From NCBI GenBank assembly GCA_037893225.1, contig JAZGUH010000086.1:206433-270432 (forward strand): 64,000 nt of DNA, in the 5' to 3' direction. The first letter of the stretch is position 1. Each line of letters opens with the position of its first letter. The translations under genes and the position numbers were made by a program. Source of the DNA: Hippasteria phrygiana. Its lineage: Eukaryota > Echinodermata > Asteroidea > Valvatida > Goniasteridae. Below the pieces are notes generated by a model. That model had not been told where the DNA came from, ran no database searches, and saw only the letters and a program-made list of their open reading frames with translations. Shown in pieces: positions 46,800 through 61,451 of the stretch.

Positions 46800-49187
46800 T
46801 CTTTTTCAGACTTTTTGCCCATAGCATTTGTACACGTTTTCTTTCTGCCAGGCACTTTGGCTACTTTTATGCAGCCGATTGCCTTTAAATTTAACAGACA
46901 CTTAGACCAACTGCTCAGGATGCATGCCGAACTTTTACGTCATGATGACGTCATCACGTAATTTTTTATGAATTTTTGAATTTTGAAAATCGTAACATTC
47001 ATTAAATTATATCTAGCGAACCAAATAAGATATTTTCAAAATTCTTTTTCTTATGGCTTTGGTATGTCTCAAAGATATGCCCTAAATTGCGAAAATTGTG
47101 TGACGTCATGATGACGTCATCAAAAATGTGTTTTTTTGTTAACGCATGTAAGGGTCAATCCGATTACAAAAATGTATATATTGAATTTTCCTGTACCCAA
47201 TTCCAAAATTTCATGATCGTGGCTCACTCAAGTATGAAATAGGAGCCATTTCAAAATTTAGACCAAATTCAATATAACACAAAGGAATTCTGGGAAGGGC
47301 TGATAACCATGGGTATTATGTGCTTGCTGTTTATAAAAGGGTTGATTTCTAGTCTTTTTTCAAGTCGCCAAATTTTTGAAGTATTAAAATCGTAACATTC
47401 TTTTCAATATATCTAGCGAACAAAACAAGATATTTTCAAAATTATTTTTGTTACAGCTTTGGTATGTCTCAAAGATATGCCCTAAAAAGCGAAAATTGTG
47501 TGACGTCATGATGACGTCATCAACAAATTTTTTTTTTTTAACGCATGTAAGGGTCAATCCGATTACAAAAATGTATACATTGTATTTTTCTGTACCCAAT
47601 TCCAAAATTTCATGATCGTGGCTCACTCAAGTAAGAAATGACAGCCATTTCAAAATTTAGACCAAATTCAATATAACACAAAGGAATTCTGGGACGGGCT
47701 GATAACCATGGCTATTATGAGCTTGCTGTTTATAAAAGGGGTTGATTTCTAGTCTTTTTTCAAGTCGCTGAATTTTTGAAGTTTTAAAATCGTAACATTC
47801 TTTTCAATATATCTAGCGAACAAAACAAGATATTTTCAAAATTATTTTTGTTACAGCTTTGGTATGTCTCAAAGATATGCCCTCAATGGCGAAAATTGTG
47901 TGACGTCATGATGACGTCATCAACAATATTTTTTTTTTAAAACGCATGTAAGGGTCAATCTGATTACAAAAATGTATACATTGTATTTTTCTGTACCCAA
48001 TTCCAAAATTTCATGATCGTGGCTCACTCAAGTAAGAAATGACAGCCATTTCAAAATTTAGACCAAATTCAATATAACACAAAGGAATTCTGGGACGGGC
48101 TGATAACCATGGCTATTATGAGCTTGCTGTTTATAAAAGTGTTGATTTCTAGTCTTTTTTCAAGTCGCTGAATTTTTGAAGTATTAAAATCGTAACATTC
48201 TTTTCAATATATCTAGCGAACAAAACAAGATATTTTCAAAATTCTTTTTGTTATAGCTTTGGTATGTCTCAAAGATATGCCCTAAAAGGCGAAAATTGTG
48301 TGACGTCATGATGACGTCATCAACAATATTTTTTTTTTAACGCATGTAAGGGTCAATCCGATTACAAAAATGTATACATTGAATTTTTCTGTACGTAATT
48401 CCAAAATTTCATGGTCGTGGCTCACTCAAGTAAGAAATAGGAACCGTTTCAAAATTTAGACCAAATTCAATATAACACAAAGGAATTCTGGGAAGGGCAG
48501 ATAACCATGGCTTAAATGAGCATGCTGTTTATAAAAAGGGTTGATTTGTAGTCTTTTTTCAAGTCGCTGAATTTTAAATTTTTGGAATCGTAACATTCTT
48601 TTCAATATATCTAGCGAACAAAACAAGATATTTTCAAAATTCTTTTTGTGATAGCTTTGGTATGTCTCAAAGATATGCCCTAAAAAGCGAAAATTGTGTG
48701 ACGTCATGATGACGTCATAAAAAAAAATCTTTTTTCAAGTCGCTAGAATATTGCCCATAGCATTTGTAAACTTTTTCTTTCTTACCGGCCACTTTGGCTA
48801 CTTTTAAACTTAGCAGACACTTACTCCAACTGCTCACAATGTGTGCCGAACCTTTACGTCATGATGACGTCATCACATGTCACGTGACGTCATCTTAAAG
48901 GGGCATTTTTCGAAGCCATATATCTACAAAAGTACAAGTCCGATTAAGTTGGAACGTAATATCTAGGTATGCCACCGGGTGTTATAGATGAACATTGACA
49001 TGACGTTATGATCAAGTCATAACATGTCACGTGGTGTCATCTTAAAGGGGCACTCGCTAGATTATTGCCCATAGCATTTGTAAACGTTTTCTTTCTTACC
49101 GGCCAGTTTGGCTACTTTTAAACTTGGCAGACACTTACCCCAACTGCTCAGAATGTGTGCCTAACTTTTACGTCATGATGACGTCAG
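46800..49187 (+). mobile_element. Helitron-like copy 17 (duplicate of copy 6)
   Basis: Same layout as copy 6 at constant offset 34165, including the truncation at GATGACGTCAG and the missing 3' terminus. The 80- and 83-codon open frames that cross this region translate identically in both copies, so divergence is very low. Its left boundary is exactly the head TCTTTTTCAG. The sequence upstream (copy 16) is unrelated to that upstream of copy 6. Confidence 0.75.
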
Positions 49188-49200
49188 TTTTTTTTTTTTT

Positions 49201-51519
49201 TCTTTTTCAGACTTTTGCCCATAGCATTTGTACACGTTTTCTTTCTGCCAGGCACTTTGGCTACTTTTATGCAGCCGATTGCTTTTAAACTTAACAGACA
49301 CTTAGACCAACTGCTCAGGATGCATGCCGATCTTTTACGTCATGGTGACGTCATCACGTGATTTTTTATGAATTTTTGAATTTTGAAAATCGTAACATTC
49401 ATTAAATTATATCTAGCGAACAAAACAAGATATTTTCAAAATTCTTTTTGTTATAGCTTTGGTATGTCTCAAAGATATGCCTTAAAAAGCGAAAATTGTG
49501 TGACGTCATGATGACGTCATCAAAAATGCTTTTTTTTTTTAACGCATGTAAGGGTCAATCTGATTACAAAAATGTATATATTGAATTTTGCTGTACCCAA
49601 TTCCAAAATTTCATGATCGTGGCTCACTCAAGTAAGAAATAACAGCCATTTCAAAATTTAGACCAAATTCAATATAACACAAAGGAATTCTAGGACGGGC
49701 AGATAACCATGGCTATTATGTGCTTGCTGTTTATAAAAAGGGTTGATTTCTAGTCTTTTTTCAAGTCGCTAAATTTTTGAAGTTTTAGAATCGTAACATT
49801 CTTTTCAATATATCTAGCGAACAAAACAAGATATTTTAAAAATTCTTTTTGTTATAGCTTTGGTATGTCTCAAAGATATGCCCTAAAAAGCGAAAATTGT
49901 GTGACGTCATGATGACGTCATCAAAAATATGTTTTTTTTTTAACGCATGTAAGGGTCAATCCGATTACAAAAATGTATACATTGAATTTTCCTGTACCCA
50001 ATTCCAAAATTTCATGATCGTGGCTCACTCAAGTAAGAAATGACAGCCATTTCAAAATTTAGACCAAATTCAATATAACACAAAGGAATTCTGGGACGGG
50101 CAGATAACCATGGCTATTATGTGCTTGATGTTTATAAAAGGGGTTGATTTCTAGTCTTTTTTCAAGTCGCTGAATTTTTGAAGTATTAAAATCGTAACAT
50201 TCTTTTCAATATATCTAGCCAACAAAACAAGATATTTTCAAAATTCTTTTTGTTATAGCTTTGGTATGTCTCAAAGATATGCCCTAAAAGGCGAAAATTG
50301 TGTGACGTCATGATGACGTCATCAACAAATCTTTTTTTTTTTAACGCATGTAAGGGTCAATCCGATTAGAAAAATGTATTCGTTGAATTTTCCTGTACCT
50401 AATTCCAAAATTTCATGATCGTGGCTCACTCAAGTGTGAAATAGGAGCCATTTCAAAATTTAGACCAAATTCAATATAACACAAAGGAATTCTGGGAAGG
50501 GCTGATAACCATGGGTATTATGTGCTTGCTGTTTATAAAACGGGTTGATTTCTAGTCTTTTTTCAAGTCGCTAAATTTTTGAAGTTTTAGAATCGTAACA
50601 TTCTTTTCAATATATCTAGCGAACAAAACAAGATATTTTAAAAATTATTTTTGTTATAGCTTTGGTATGTCTCAAAGATATGCCATAAAAAGCGCAAATT
50701 GTGTGACGTCATGATGACGTCATGAAAAAAATTCTTTTTTCAAGTCGCTAGAATATTGCACATAGCATTTGTAAACGTTTTCTTTCTTACCGGCCACTTT
50801 GGCTACTTTTAAACTTGGCAGACACTTACACCAACTGCTCACAATGTGTGGCGAACTTTTACGTCATGATGACGTCATCACATGTCACGTGACGTCATCT
50901 TAAAGGGGCATTTTTTCGAAGCCATATATCTACAAAAGTACAAGTCCGATTAAGTTGAAACGTAATATCTAGGTATGCCACCGGGTGTTATAGATGAACA
51001 TTGACATGATGTTATGATTACGTCATCACATGTCACGTGACGTCATCTTAAAGGGGCAGTTTTTGAAGCCATATATAAACAAAAGTACAAGTTCGATTAA
51101 GTTGAAATGTAATATCCAGGTAGGTCTGCAGGTTTATGGACGAAAATTGACATGACATTATGATGATGATGTCATCACACGTCACGTGACGTCATCTTAA
51201 AGGTGCAGTTTTTGAAGCCATATATAAACAAAAGTACAAGTCCGATTAAGTTGAAACATGTATCTAGGTATGCCACCGGGTGTTATAGGTGAACATTGAC
51301 TTGACGTTATGAAGTGATCACATGTCACGTGATGTCATTTTAAAGGGGCATTCGCTACACTATTCCCCATAACATTTGTTCTCGATTTCTTTCTTTAAAC
51401 CAATCCTTCACACATCCAATAACGTTAATTATTGTATAAACATTTGACTAACTAACACAATAAAAAAAACACGAAACAGCCCTGTGTTTGTCCACGGGAC
51501 AAACACATAACATGTCTAG
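49201..51519 (+). mobile_element. Helitron-like copy 18 (duplicate of copy 7)
   Basis: Same as copy 7 at offset 34165, ending with hairpin GTGTTTGTCC/GGACAAACAC (51484-51506) and CTAG (51516-51519). Similarity to the 6+7 block stops at this CTAG: the next element here is of the copy 9/10 head type, while copy 7 is followed by copy 8. Confidence 0.75.
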
Positions 51520-51532
51520 TTTTTTTTTTTTT

Positions 51533-54001
51533 TCTTTTTCAGACTTTTTGCCCATAGCGTTTGTACACGATTTCTTTCTGCCAGGGACTTTGGCTAGTTT
51601 TATGCAGCCGATTGCCTTTAAACTTAACAGACACTTAGACCAACTGCTCAGAATGTATGCCGAACTTTTACGTCATGATGACGTCATCACGTGATTTTTT
51701 ATGAATTTTTGAATTTTGAAAATCGTAACATTCATTAAATTATATCTAGCGAACAAAACAAGATATTTTCAAAATTCTTTTTCTTATAGCTTTGGTATGT
51801 CTCAAAGATATGCCCTAAAAGGCGAAAACTGTGTGACGTCATGATGACGTCATCAAAAATGCTTTTTTTTTTTTACGCATGTAAGGGTCAATCTGATTAC
51901 AAAAATGTATATATTGAATTTTGCTGTACCCAATTCCAAAATTTCATGATCGTGGCTCACTCAAGTAAGAAATGACAGCCATTTCAAAATTTAGACCAAA
52001 TTCAATATAACACAAAGGAATTCTGGGACGGGCTGATAACCATGGCTATTATGAGCTTGCTGTTTATAAAAGGGGTTGATTTCTAGTCTTTTTTCAAGTC
52101 GCTGAATTTTTGAAGTTTTAAAATCGTAACATTCTTTTCAATATATCTAGCGAACAAAACAAGATATTTTCAAAATTATTTTTGTTACAGCTTTGGTATG
52201 TTTCAAAGATATGCCCTAAATGGCGAAAATTGTGTGACGTCATGATGACGTCATCAACAATATTTTTTTTTTAAAACGCATGTAAGGGTCAATCCGGTTA
52301 CAAAAATGTATACATTGTATTTTTCTGTACCCAATTCCAAAATTTCATGATCGTGGCTCACTCAAGTAAGAAATGACAGCCATTTCAAAATTTAGACCAA
52401 ATTCAATATAACACAAAGGAATTCTGGGACGGGCTGATAACCATGGCTATTATGAGCTTGCTGTTTATAAAAGGGGTTGATTTCTAGTCTTTTTTCAAGT
52501 CGCTGAATTTTTGAAGTTTTAAAATCGTAACATTCTTTTCAATATATCTAGCGAACAAAACAAGATATTTTCAAAATTCTTTTTGTTACAGCTTTGGTAT
52601 GTCTCAAAGATATGCCCTAAATGGCGAAAATTGTGTGACGTCATGATGACGTCATCAACAATATTTTTTTTTTTAAACGCATGTAAGGGTCAATCTGATT
52701 ACAAAAATGTATACATTGTATTTTTCTGTACCCAATTCCAAAATTTCATGATCGTGGCTCACTCAAGTAAGAAATAACAGCCATTTCAAAATTTAGACCA
52801 AATTCAATATAACACAAAGGAATTCTGGGAAGGGCTGATAACCATGGCTTAAATGTGCATGCTGTTTATAAAAAGGGGTTGATTTCTAGTCTTTTTTCAA
52901 GTCGCTGAATTTTTGAAGTATTAAAACCGTAACATTCTTTTCACTATATCTAGCGAGCAAAACAAGATATTTTCAAAATTATTTTTGTTATAGCTTTGGT
53001 ATGTCTCAAAGATATGCCCTAAAAGGCGAAAATTGTGTGACATCATGATGACGTCATCAACAATATTTTTTTTTTTAAACGCATGTAAGGGTCAATCTGA
53101 TTACAAAAATGTATATATTGAATTTTCCTGTACCTAATTCCAAAATGTCATGATCGTGGCTCACTCAAGTAAGAAATAGGAGCCATTTCAAAATTTAGAC
53201 CAAATTCAATATAACACAAAGGAATTCTGGGAAGGGCAGATAACCATGGCTTAAATGTGCATGCTGTTTATAAAAAGGGTTGATTTGTAGTCTTTTTTCA
53301 AGTCGCTAAATTATTAAAAAAATTTCAATCATAACATTCTTTTCAATATATCTAGCGAACAAAACAAGATATTTTCAAAATTCTTTTTGTTATAGCTTTG
53401 GTATGTCTCAAAGATATGCCCTAAAAAGCGAAAATTGTGTGACGTCATGATGACGTCATAACAAAAAAGTTTTTTCAAGTCGCTATAATATTGCCCATAG
53501 CATTTGTAAACGTTTTCTTTCTTACCGGCCACTTTGGCTACTTTTAAACTTGGCAGACACTTACCCCAACTGCTCACAATGTGTGCCGATAGTTACGTCA
53601 TGATGACGTCATCACATGTCACGTGACGTCATCTTAAAGGGGCATTTTTCGAAGCCATATATAAACAAAAGTACAAGTCCGATTAAGTTGAAAAATAATA
53701 CCTAGGTAGCCCAGTAGGTTTATAGATGAAAATTGACATGACATGATGATGACGTCATCACATGCCACATGACGTCATCTTAAAGGGACAGTTTTTGGAG
53801 CCATATATAAACAAAAGTACAAGTCCGATTAATTTGAAAAGTAATATCTAGGTAGCCCAGTACATATAGGTTTATAGATGAAAATTGACTTGACATTATG
53901 ATGATGTCATCACATGTCACGTGACGTCATCTTAAAGGGGCAGTTTTTAAGGCCATATAAACAAAAGTATCAGTCCGATTAAGTTGAAAAGTAATATCTA
54001 G
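51533..54001 (+). mobile_element. Helitron-like copy 19, ends at an internal CTAG
   Basis: Head at 51533, A units at 52086, 52487, 52889 and 53290, B from about 53478, then three C units. The last C unit stops at AATATCTAG (CTAG at 53998-54001), a motif present inside every C unit, and oligo-T with the head of copy 20 follows at once. No tail and no terminal hairpin are present. Confidence 0.65.
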
Positions 54002-54014
54002 TTCTTTTTTTTTT

Positions 54015-56387
54015 TCTTTTTCAGACTTTTGCCCATAGCATTTGTACACGATTTCTTTCTACCAGGCACTTTTGCTACTTTTATGCAGCCGATTGCCTTT
54101 AAACTTAACAGACACTTAGACCAACTACTCAGGATGCATGCCGAACTTTTACGTCATGATGACGTCATCACGTGATTTTTTATGAATTTTTGAATTTTGA
54201 AAATCGTAACATTCATTAAATTATATCTAGCGAACAAAACAAGATATTTTCAAAATTCTTTTTCTGATAGCTTTGGTATGTCTCAAAGATATGCCCTAAA
54301 TTGCGAAAATTGTGTGACGTCATGATGACGTCATCAAAAATGTGTTTTTTTATTAACGCATGTAAGGGTCAATCCGATTACAAAAATGTATATATTGAAT
54401 TTTCCTGCACCCAATTCCAAAATTTCATGATCGTGGCTCACTCAAGTAAGAAATGACAGCCATTTCAAAATTTAGACCAAATTCAATATAACACAAAAGA
54501 ATTCTGGGACGGGCTGATAACCATGGCTATTATGAGCTTGCTGTTTATAAAAGGGGTTGATTTCTAGTCTTTTTTCAAGTCGCTGAATTTTTGAAGTATT
54601 AAAATCGTAACATTCTTTTCAATATATCTAGCGAACAAAACAAGATATTTTCAAAATTCTTTTTGTTATAGCTTTGGTATGTCTCAAAGATATGCCCTAA
54701 ATGGCGAAAATTGTGTGACGTCATGATGACGTCATCAACAATATTTTTTTTTTTAAACGCATGTAAGGGTCAATCTGATTACAAAAATGCATTCATTGAA
54801 TTTTTCTGTACGTAATTCCAAAATTTCATGATCGTGGCTCACTCAAGTAAGAAATAAGAGCCATTTCAAAATTTTGACCAAATTCAATATAACACAAAGG
54901 AATTCTGGGACGGGCAGATAACCATGGCTATTATGTGCTTGCTGTTTATAAAAGGGGTTGATTTCTAGTCTTTTTTCAAGTCGCTGAATTTTTGAAGTAT
55001 TAAAATCGTAACATTCTTTTCAATATATCTAGCGAACAAAACAAGATATTTTCAAAATTATTTTTGTTATAGCTTTGGTATGTCTCAAAGATATGCCCTA
55101 AAAGGCGAAAATTGTGTGACGTCATGATGACGTCATCAACAATATTTTTTTTTTTTAACGCATGTAAGGGTCAATCCGATTACAAAAATGTATACATTGA
55201 ATTTTTCTGTACGTAATTCCAAAATTTCATGGTCGTGGCTCACTCAAGTAAGAAATAGGAACCGTTTCAAAATTTAGACCAAATTCAATATAACACAAAG
55301 GAATTCTGGGAAGGGCAGATAACCATGGCTTAAATGAGCATGCTGTTTATAAAAAGGGTTGATTTGTAGTCTTTTTTCAAGTCGCTGAATTTTAAATTTT
55401 TGGAATCGTAACATTCTTTTCAATATATCTAGCGAACAAAACAAGATATTTTCAAAATTCTTTTTGTTATAGCTTTGGTATGTCTCAAAGATATGCCCTA
55501 AAAAGCGAAAATTGTGTGACGTCATGATGACGTCATAAAAAAAAATCTTTTTTTCAAGTCGCTAGAATATTGCCCATAGCATTTGTAAACTTTTTCTTTC
55601 TTACCGGCCACTTTGGCTACTTTTAAACTTAGCAGACACTTACTCCAACTGCTCACAATGTGTGCCGAACCTTTACGTCATGATGACGTCATCACATGTC
55701 ACGTGACGTCATCTTAAAGGGGCATTTTTCGAAGCCATATATCTACAAAAGTACAAGTCCGATTAAGTTGGAACGTAATATCTAGGTATGCCACCGGGTG
55801 TTATAGATGAACATTGACATGACGTTATGATCAAGTCATAACATGTCACGTGGTGTCATCTTAAAGGGGCACTCGCTAGATTATTGCCCATAGCATTTGT
55901 AAACGTTTTCTTTCTTACCGGCCAGTTTGGCTACTTTTAAACTTGGCAGACACTTACCCCAACTGCTCAGAATGTGTGCCTAACTTTTACGTCATGATGA
56001 CGTCATCACATGTCACGTGACGTCATCTTAAAGGGGCATTTTTCGAAGCCATATATCTACAAATGTACAAGTCCGATTCAGTTGAAACACACCATTTAGG
56101 TATGCCACCCGGTGTCATAGATGAAAATTGACATGACGTTATGATGAAGTCATTACATGTTATGTGATGTCATCTTAAAGGGGCATTCGCTAGGCTATTT
56201 CCCATAGCATTTGTACACGATTCCTTTTTTTAAACCAATCCTTCACACATCCAATAACAACATCTTCATCCCTCCGTCATTGCTAACTAACAAACAACTT
56301 TAAATATTGCATACACATTTGACATCCAAACTAACAATAAAAAAAATCGAAACAGCCCTGTGTTTGTCCACAAACACTTGCCTCTAG
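54015..56387 (+). mobile_element. Helitron-like copy 20
   Basis: Head at 54015, A units at 54567, 54968 and 55369, B units from 55559 and about 55875, tail, hairpin at 56360-56377, CTAG at 56384-56387. From 55561 to the end it equals copy 4 (offset 46450). Confidence 0.7.
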
Positions 56388-56402
56388 TTTTTTTTTTTTT
56401 TT

Positions 56403-58776
56403 TCTTTTTCAGACTTTTTGCCCATAGACTTTGTACACGTTTTCGTTCTGCCAGGCACTTTGGCTACTTTTATGCAGCCGATTGCCTTTAAACTTAACAG
56501 ACACTTAGACCAACTGCTCAGGATGCATGCCGATCTTTTACGTCATGGTGACGTCATCACGTGATTTTTTATGAATTTTAGAATTTTGAAAATCGTAACA
56601 TTCATTAAATTATATCTAGCGAACAAAACAAGATATTTTCAAAATTCTTTTTCTTATAGCTTTGGTATGTCTCAAAGATATGCCTTAAAAAGCGAAAATT
56701 GTGTGACGTCATGATGACGTCATCAAAAATGCTTTTTTTTTTTTACGCATGTAAGGGTCAATCTGATTACAAAAATGTATATATTGAATTTTGCTGTACC
56801 CAATTCCAAAATTTCATGATTGTGGCTCACTCAAGTAAGAAATGACAGCCATTTCAAAATTTAGACCAAATTCAATATAACACAAAGGAATTCTGGGACG
56901 GGCTGATAACCATGGCTATTATGAGCTTGCTGTTTATAAAAGGGGTTGATTTCTAGTCTTTTTTCAAGTCGCTGAATTTTTGAAGTTTTAAAATCGTAAC
57001 ATTCTTTTCAATATATCTAGCGAACAAAACAAGATATTTTCAAAATTATTTTTGTTACAGCTTTGGTATGTCTCAAAGATATGCCCTAAATGGCGAAAAT
57101 TGTGTGACGTCATGATGACGTCATCAACAATATTTCTTTTTTAAAACGCATGTAAGGGTCAATCTGATTACAAAAATGTATACATTGTATTTTTCTGTAC
57201 CCAATTCCAAAATTTCATGATCGTGGCTCACTCAAGTAAGAAATAACAGCCATTTCAAAATTTAGACCAAATTCAATATAACACAAAGGAATTCTGGGAC
57301 GGGCTGATAACCATGGCTATTATGAGCTTGCTGTTTATAAAAGGGGTTGATTTCTAGTCTTTTTTCAAGTCGCTGAATTTTTGAAGTATTAAAATCGTAA
57401 CATTCTTTTCAATATATCTAGCGAACAAAACAAGATATTTAAAAAATTATTTTTGTTATAGCTTTGGTATGTCTCAAAGATATGCCCTAAAAGGCGAAAA
57501 TTGTGTGACGTCATGATGACGTCATCAAAAATATGTTTGTTTTTTAACGCATGTAAGGGTCAATCCGATTACAAAAATGTATACATTGTATTTTTCTGTA
57601 CCCAATTCCAAAATTTCATGATCGTGGCTCACTCAAGTGTGAAATAGGAGCCATTTCAAAATTTAGACCAAATTCAATATAACACAAAGGAATTCTGGGA
57701 AGGGCTGATAACCATGGGTATTATGTGCTTGCTGTTTATAAAACGGGTTGATTTCTAGTCTTTTTTCAAGTCGCTAAATTTTTGAAGCTTTAGAATCGTA
57801 ACATTCTTTTCAATATATCTAGCGAACAAAACAAGATATTTTCAAAATTCTTTTTGTTATAGCTTTGGTATGTCTCAAAGATATGCCCTAAAAAGCGCAA
57901 ATTGTGTGACGTCATGATGACGTCATGAAAAAAATTCTTTTTTCAAGTCGCTAGAATATTGCACATAGCATTTGTAAACGTTTTCTTTCTTACCGGCCAC
58001 TTTGGCTACTTTTAAACTTTTCAGACACTTACACCAACTGCTCACAATGTGTGCCGAACTTTTACGTCATGATGACGTCATCACATGTCACGTGACGTCA
58101 TCTTAAAGCGGCATTTTTCGAAGCCATATATCTACAAAAGTACAAGTCCGATTAAGTTGGAACGTAATATCTAGGTATGCCACCGGGTGTTATAGATGAA
58201 CATTGACATGACGTTATGATCAAGTCATAACATGTCACGTGGTGTCATCTTAAAGGGGCACTCGCTAGATTATTGCCCATTGCATTTGTAAACGTTTTCT
58301 TTCTTACCGGCCAGTTTGGCTACTTTTAAACTTAGCAGACACTTACCCCAACTGCTCAGAATGTGTGCCTAACTTTTACGTCATGATGACGTCATTACAT
58401 GTCACGTGACGTCATCTTAAAGGGGCATTTTTCGAAGCCATATATCTACAAATGTACAAGTCCGATTCAGTTGAAACACACTATTTAGGTATGCCACCCG
58501 GTGTCATAGATGAAAATTGACATGACGTTATGATGAAGTCATTACATGTTATGTGATGTCATCTTAAAGGGGCATTCCCTAGGCTATTTCCCATAGCATT
58601 TGTACACGATTCCTTTTTTAAACCAATCCTTCACACATCCAATAACATCTTCATCCCTCCGTCATTGTTAACAAACAAACAAACAACTTTAAATATTGCA
58701 TACACATTTGACATCCAAACTAACAATAAAAAAATTAGAAACAGCCCTGTGTTTGTCCACAAACACTTGCCTCTAG
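56403..58776 (+). mobile_element. Helitron-like copy 21 (duplicate of copy 15)
   Basis: 2374 bp, collinear with copy 15 from head to CTAG. Differences seen include ATTTTAGAATT against ATTTTTGAATT near 56578, a short change near 57440, and GAAGCTTTAG against GAAGTTTTAG near 57785. Hairpin at 58749-58766, CTAG at 58773-58776. Confidence 0.75.
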
Positions 58777-58787
58777 TTTTTTTTGCT

Positions 58788-61434
58788 TCTTTTTCAGACT
58801 TTTTGCCCATAGCATTTGTACACGTTTTCTTTCTACCAGGCACTTTTGCTACTTTGATGCAGCCGATTGCCTTTAAACTTAACAGACACTTAGACCAACT
58901 GCTCAGAATGCGTGCCGAACTTTTACGTCATGATGACGTCATCACGTGATTTTTTATGAATTTTTGAAATTTGAAAATCGTAACATTCATTAAATTATAT
59001 CTAGCGAACAAAACAAGATATTTTCAAAATTCTTTTTCTTATAGCTTTGGTATGTCTCAAAGATATGCCCTAAATTGCGAAAATTGTGTGACGTCATGAT
59101 GACGTCATCAAAAATATGTTTTTTTTTTAACGCATGTAAGGGTCAATCCGATTACAAAAATGTATACATTGTATTTTTCTGTACCCAATTCCAAAATTTC
59201 ATGATCGTGGCTCACTCAAGTAAGAAATGACAGCCATTTCAAAATTTAGACCAAATTCAATATAACACAAAGGAATTCTGGGACGGGCTGATAACCATGG
59301 CTATTATGAGCTTGCTGTTTATAAAAGGGGTTGATTTCTAGTCTTTTTTCAAGTCGCTGAATTTTTGAAGTTTTAAAATCGTAACATTCTTTTCAATATA
59401 TCTAGCAAACAAAACAAGATATTTTCAAAATTATTTTTGTTACAGCTTTGGTATGTCTCAAAGATATGCCCTAAATGGCGAAAATTGTGTGACGTCATGA
59501 TGACGTCATCAACAATATTTTTTTTTTTAAACGCATGTAAGGGTCAATCTGATTACAAAAATGTATACATTGAATTTTCCTGTACCTAATTCCAAAATTT
59601 CGTGATCGTGGCTCACTCAAGTAAGAAATAGGAGCCATTTCAAAATGTAGACCAAATTCAATATAACACAAAGGAATTCTGGGAAGGGCTGATAACCATG
59701 GCTTAAATGTGCATGCTGTTTATAAAAAGGGTTGATTTGTAGTCTTTTTTCAAGTCGCTGAATTCTTGAAGTTTTATAATCGTAACATTCTTTTCACTAT
59801 ATCTAGCGAACAAAACAAGATATTTTCAAAATTCTTTTTGTTATGGCTTAGGTATGTCTCAAAGATATGCCCTAAAAAGCGAAAATTGTGTGACGTCATG
59901 ATGACGTCATAAATAAATTCTTTTTTCAAGTCGATAGAATATTGCCCATAGCATTTGTAAACGTTTACTTTCTTACCGGCCACATTGGCTACTTTTAAAC
60001 TTGGCAGACACTTACCCCAACTGCTCACAATGTGTGCCGAACTTTTACGTCCTGATGACGTCATCACATGTCACGTGACGTCATCTTAAAGGGGCATTTT
60101 TCGAAGCCATATATCTACAAAAGTACAAGTCCGATTCAGTTGGAACGTAAGGTATGCCACCTGGTGTTATAGATGAAAATTGACATGACGTTATGATCAA
60201 GTCATAACATGTCACGTGGTGTCATCTTAAAGGGGCACTCGCTAGATTATTGCCTATAGCATTTGTACACGTTTTCTTTCTTACCGGCACTTTGGGTACT
60301 TTTAAACTTGGCAGACACTTAGACTAACTGCTCACAATGTGTGCCGAACTTTTACCTCTTGATGACGTCATGACATGCCACGTGACGTCATCTTAAAGGG
60401 GCAGTTTTTGAAGCCATATATCTACAAAAGTACAAATTCGATTAAGTTGAAAAGTAATATCTAGGTAGCCCAGTAGGTTTATAGCTGAAAATTGACATGA
60501 CATTATCATAATTGATGTCATCACATGTCACGTGACGTCATCTTAAAGGGGCAGTTTTTGAAGCCATATGTCTACAAAAGCACAAGTCCGATTAAGTTCA
60601 AAAGTAATATCTAGGTAGCCCAGTAGGTTTATAGATAAAAATTGAATTGACGTTATGATGACGTCATCACATGTCACGTGACGTCATCTTAAAGGGGCAC
60701 TTTTTGAAGCCATATATAAACAAAATTACAAGTTCGATTAAGTTGAAAAGTAATATCTAGGTAGCCCAGTAGGTTTATAGCTGAAAATTGACATGACGTT
60801 ATGATGACTTCATCACATGTCACCTGACGTCATCTTAAAGGGGCAGTTTTTGAAGCCATATATAAACAAAAGTACAAGTCCGATTAAGTTCAAAAGTAAT
60901 ATCTAGGTAGCCCAGTAGGTATTTTAAATTAAAAAAATTATGATGTCATGATTACGTCATCACTTGTTTCGTGTCATTATCTTAAAGGGGCATTTTTCGA
61001 AGCCATAAATCTACAAAAGTACAAGTCCGATTTATTTGAAATGTAATATATAGTCGGGTAGGCAAGCAGGTTCATAGATAAAAATTGACGTGACGTTATG
61101 ATGACGTCATCACATGTCACGTGACGTTATCTTAAAGGGGCAGTTTTTAAAGCCATACATTGTATATCTACAAAAGTACAAGTTTGATTATTTTAAATGT
61201 AATATCTAGGTAGGTCAGCAAGTTTACAGATGTAAATTTACATTACGTTATGATGACGTCATCACAAGTGACTATTACAAACAACCTAAATTATTTTCAA
61301 AGTCTAACATAGAAAACTGGCAGGAGCGCGATTGTTTGACGAAGTTTAATTATTGTATTCCCATTTCACATCCAAACTAAAAAAAAAAAAAAACGAAACA
61401 GCCCTGTGTTTGTCCACAAACACCGTCCGTCTAG
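58788..61434 (+). mobile_element. Helitron-like copy 22
   Basis: Head at 58788, A units at about 59341 and 59741, B units from about 59935 and 60240, C units from about 60410 to 61250, tail, hairpin at 61406-61423, spacer CGTCCGT, CTAG at 61431-61434. The 5' C units follow the copy 5/9 type and the last ones follow the copy 10/11/23 type, so it is a mosaic. Confidence 0.7.
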
Positions 61435-61451
61435 TTTTTTTTTTTTTTTTT

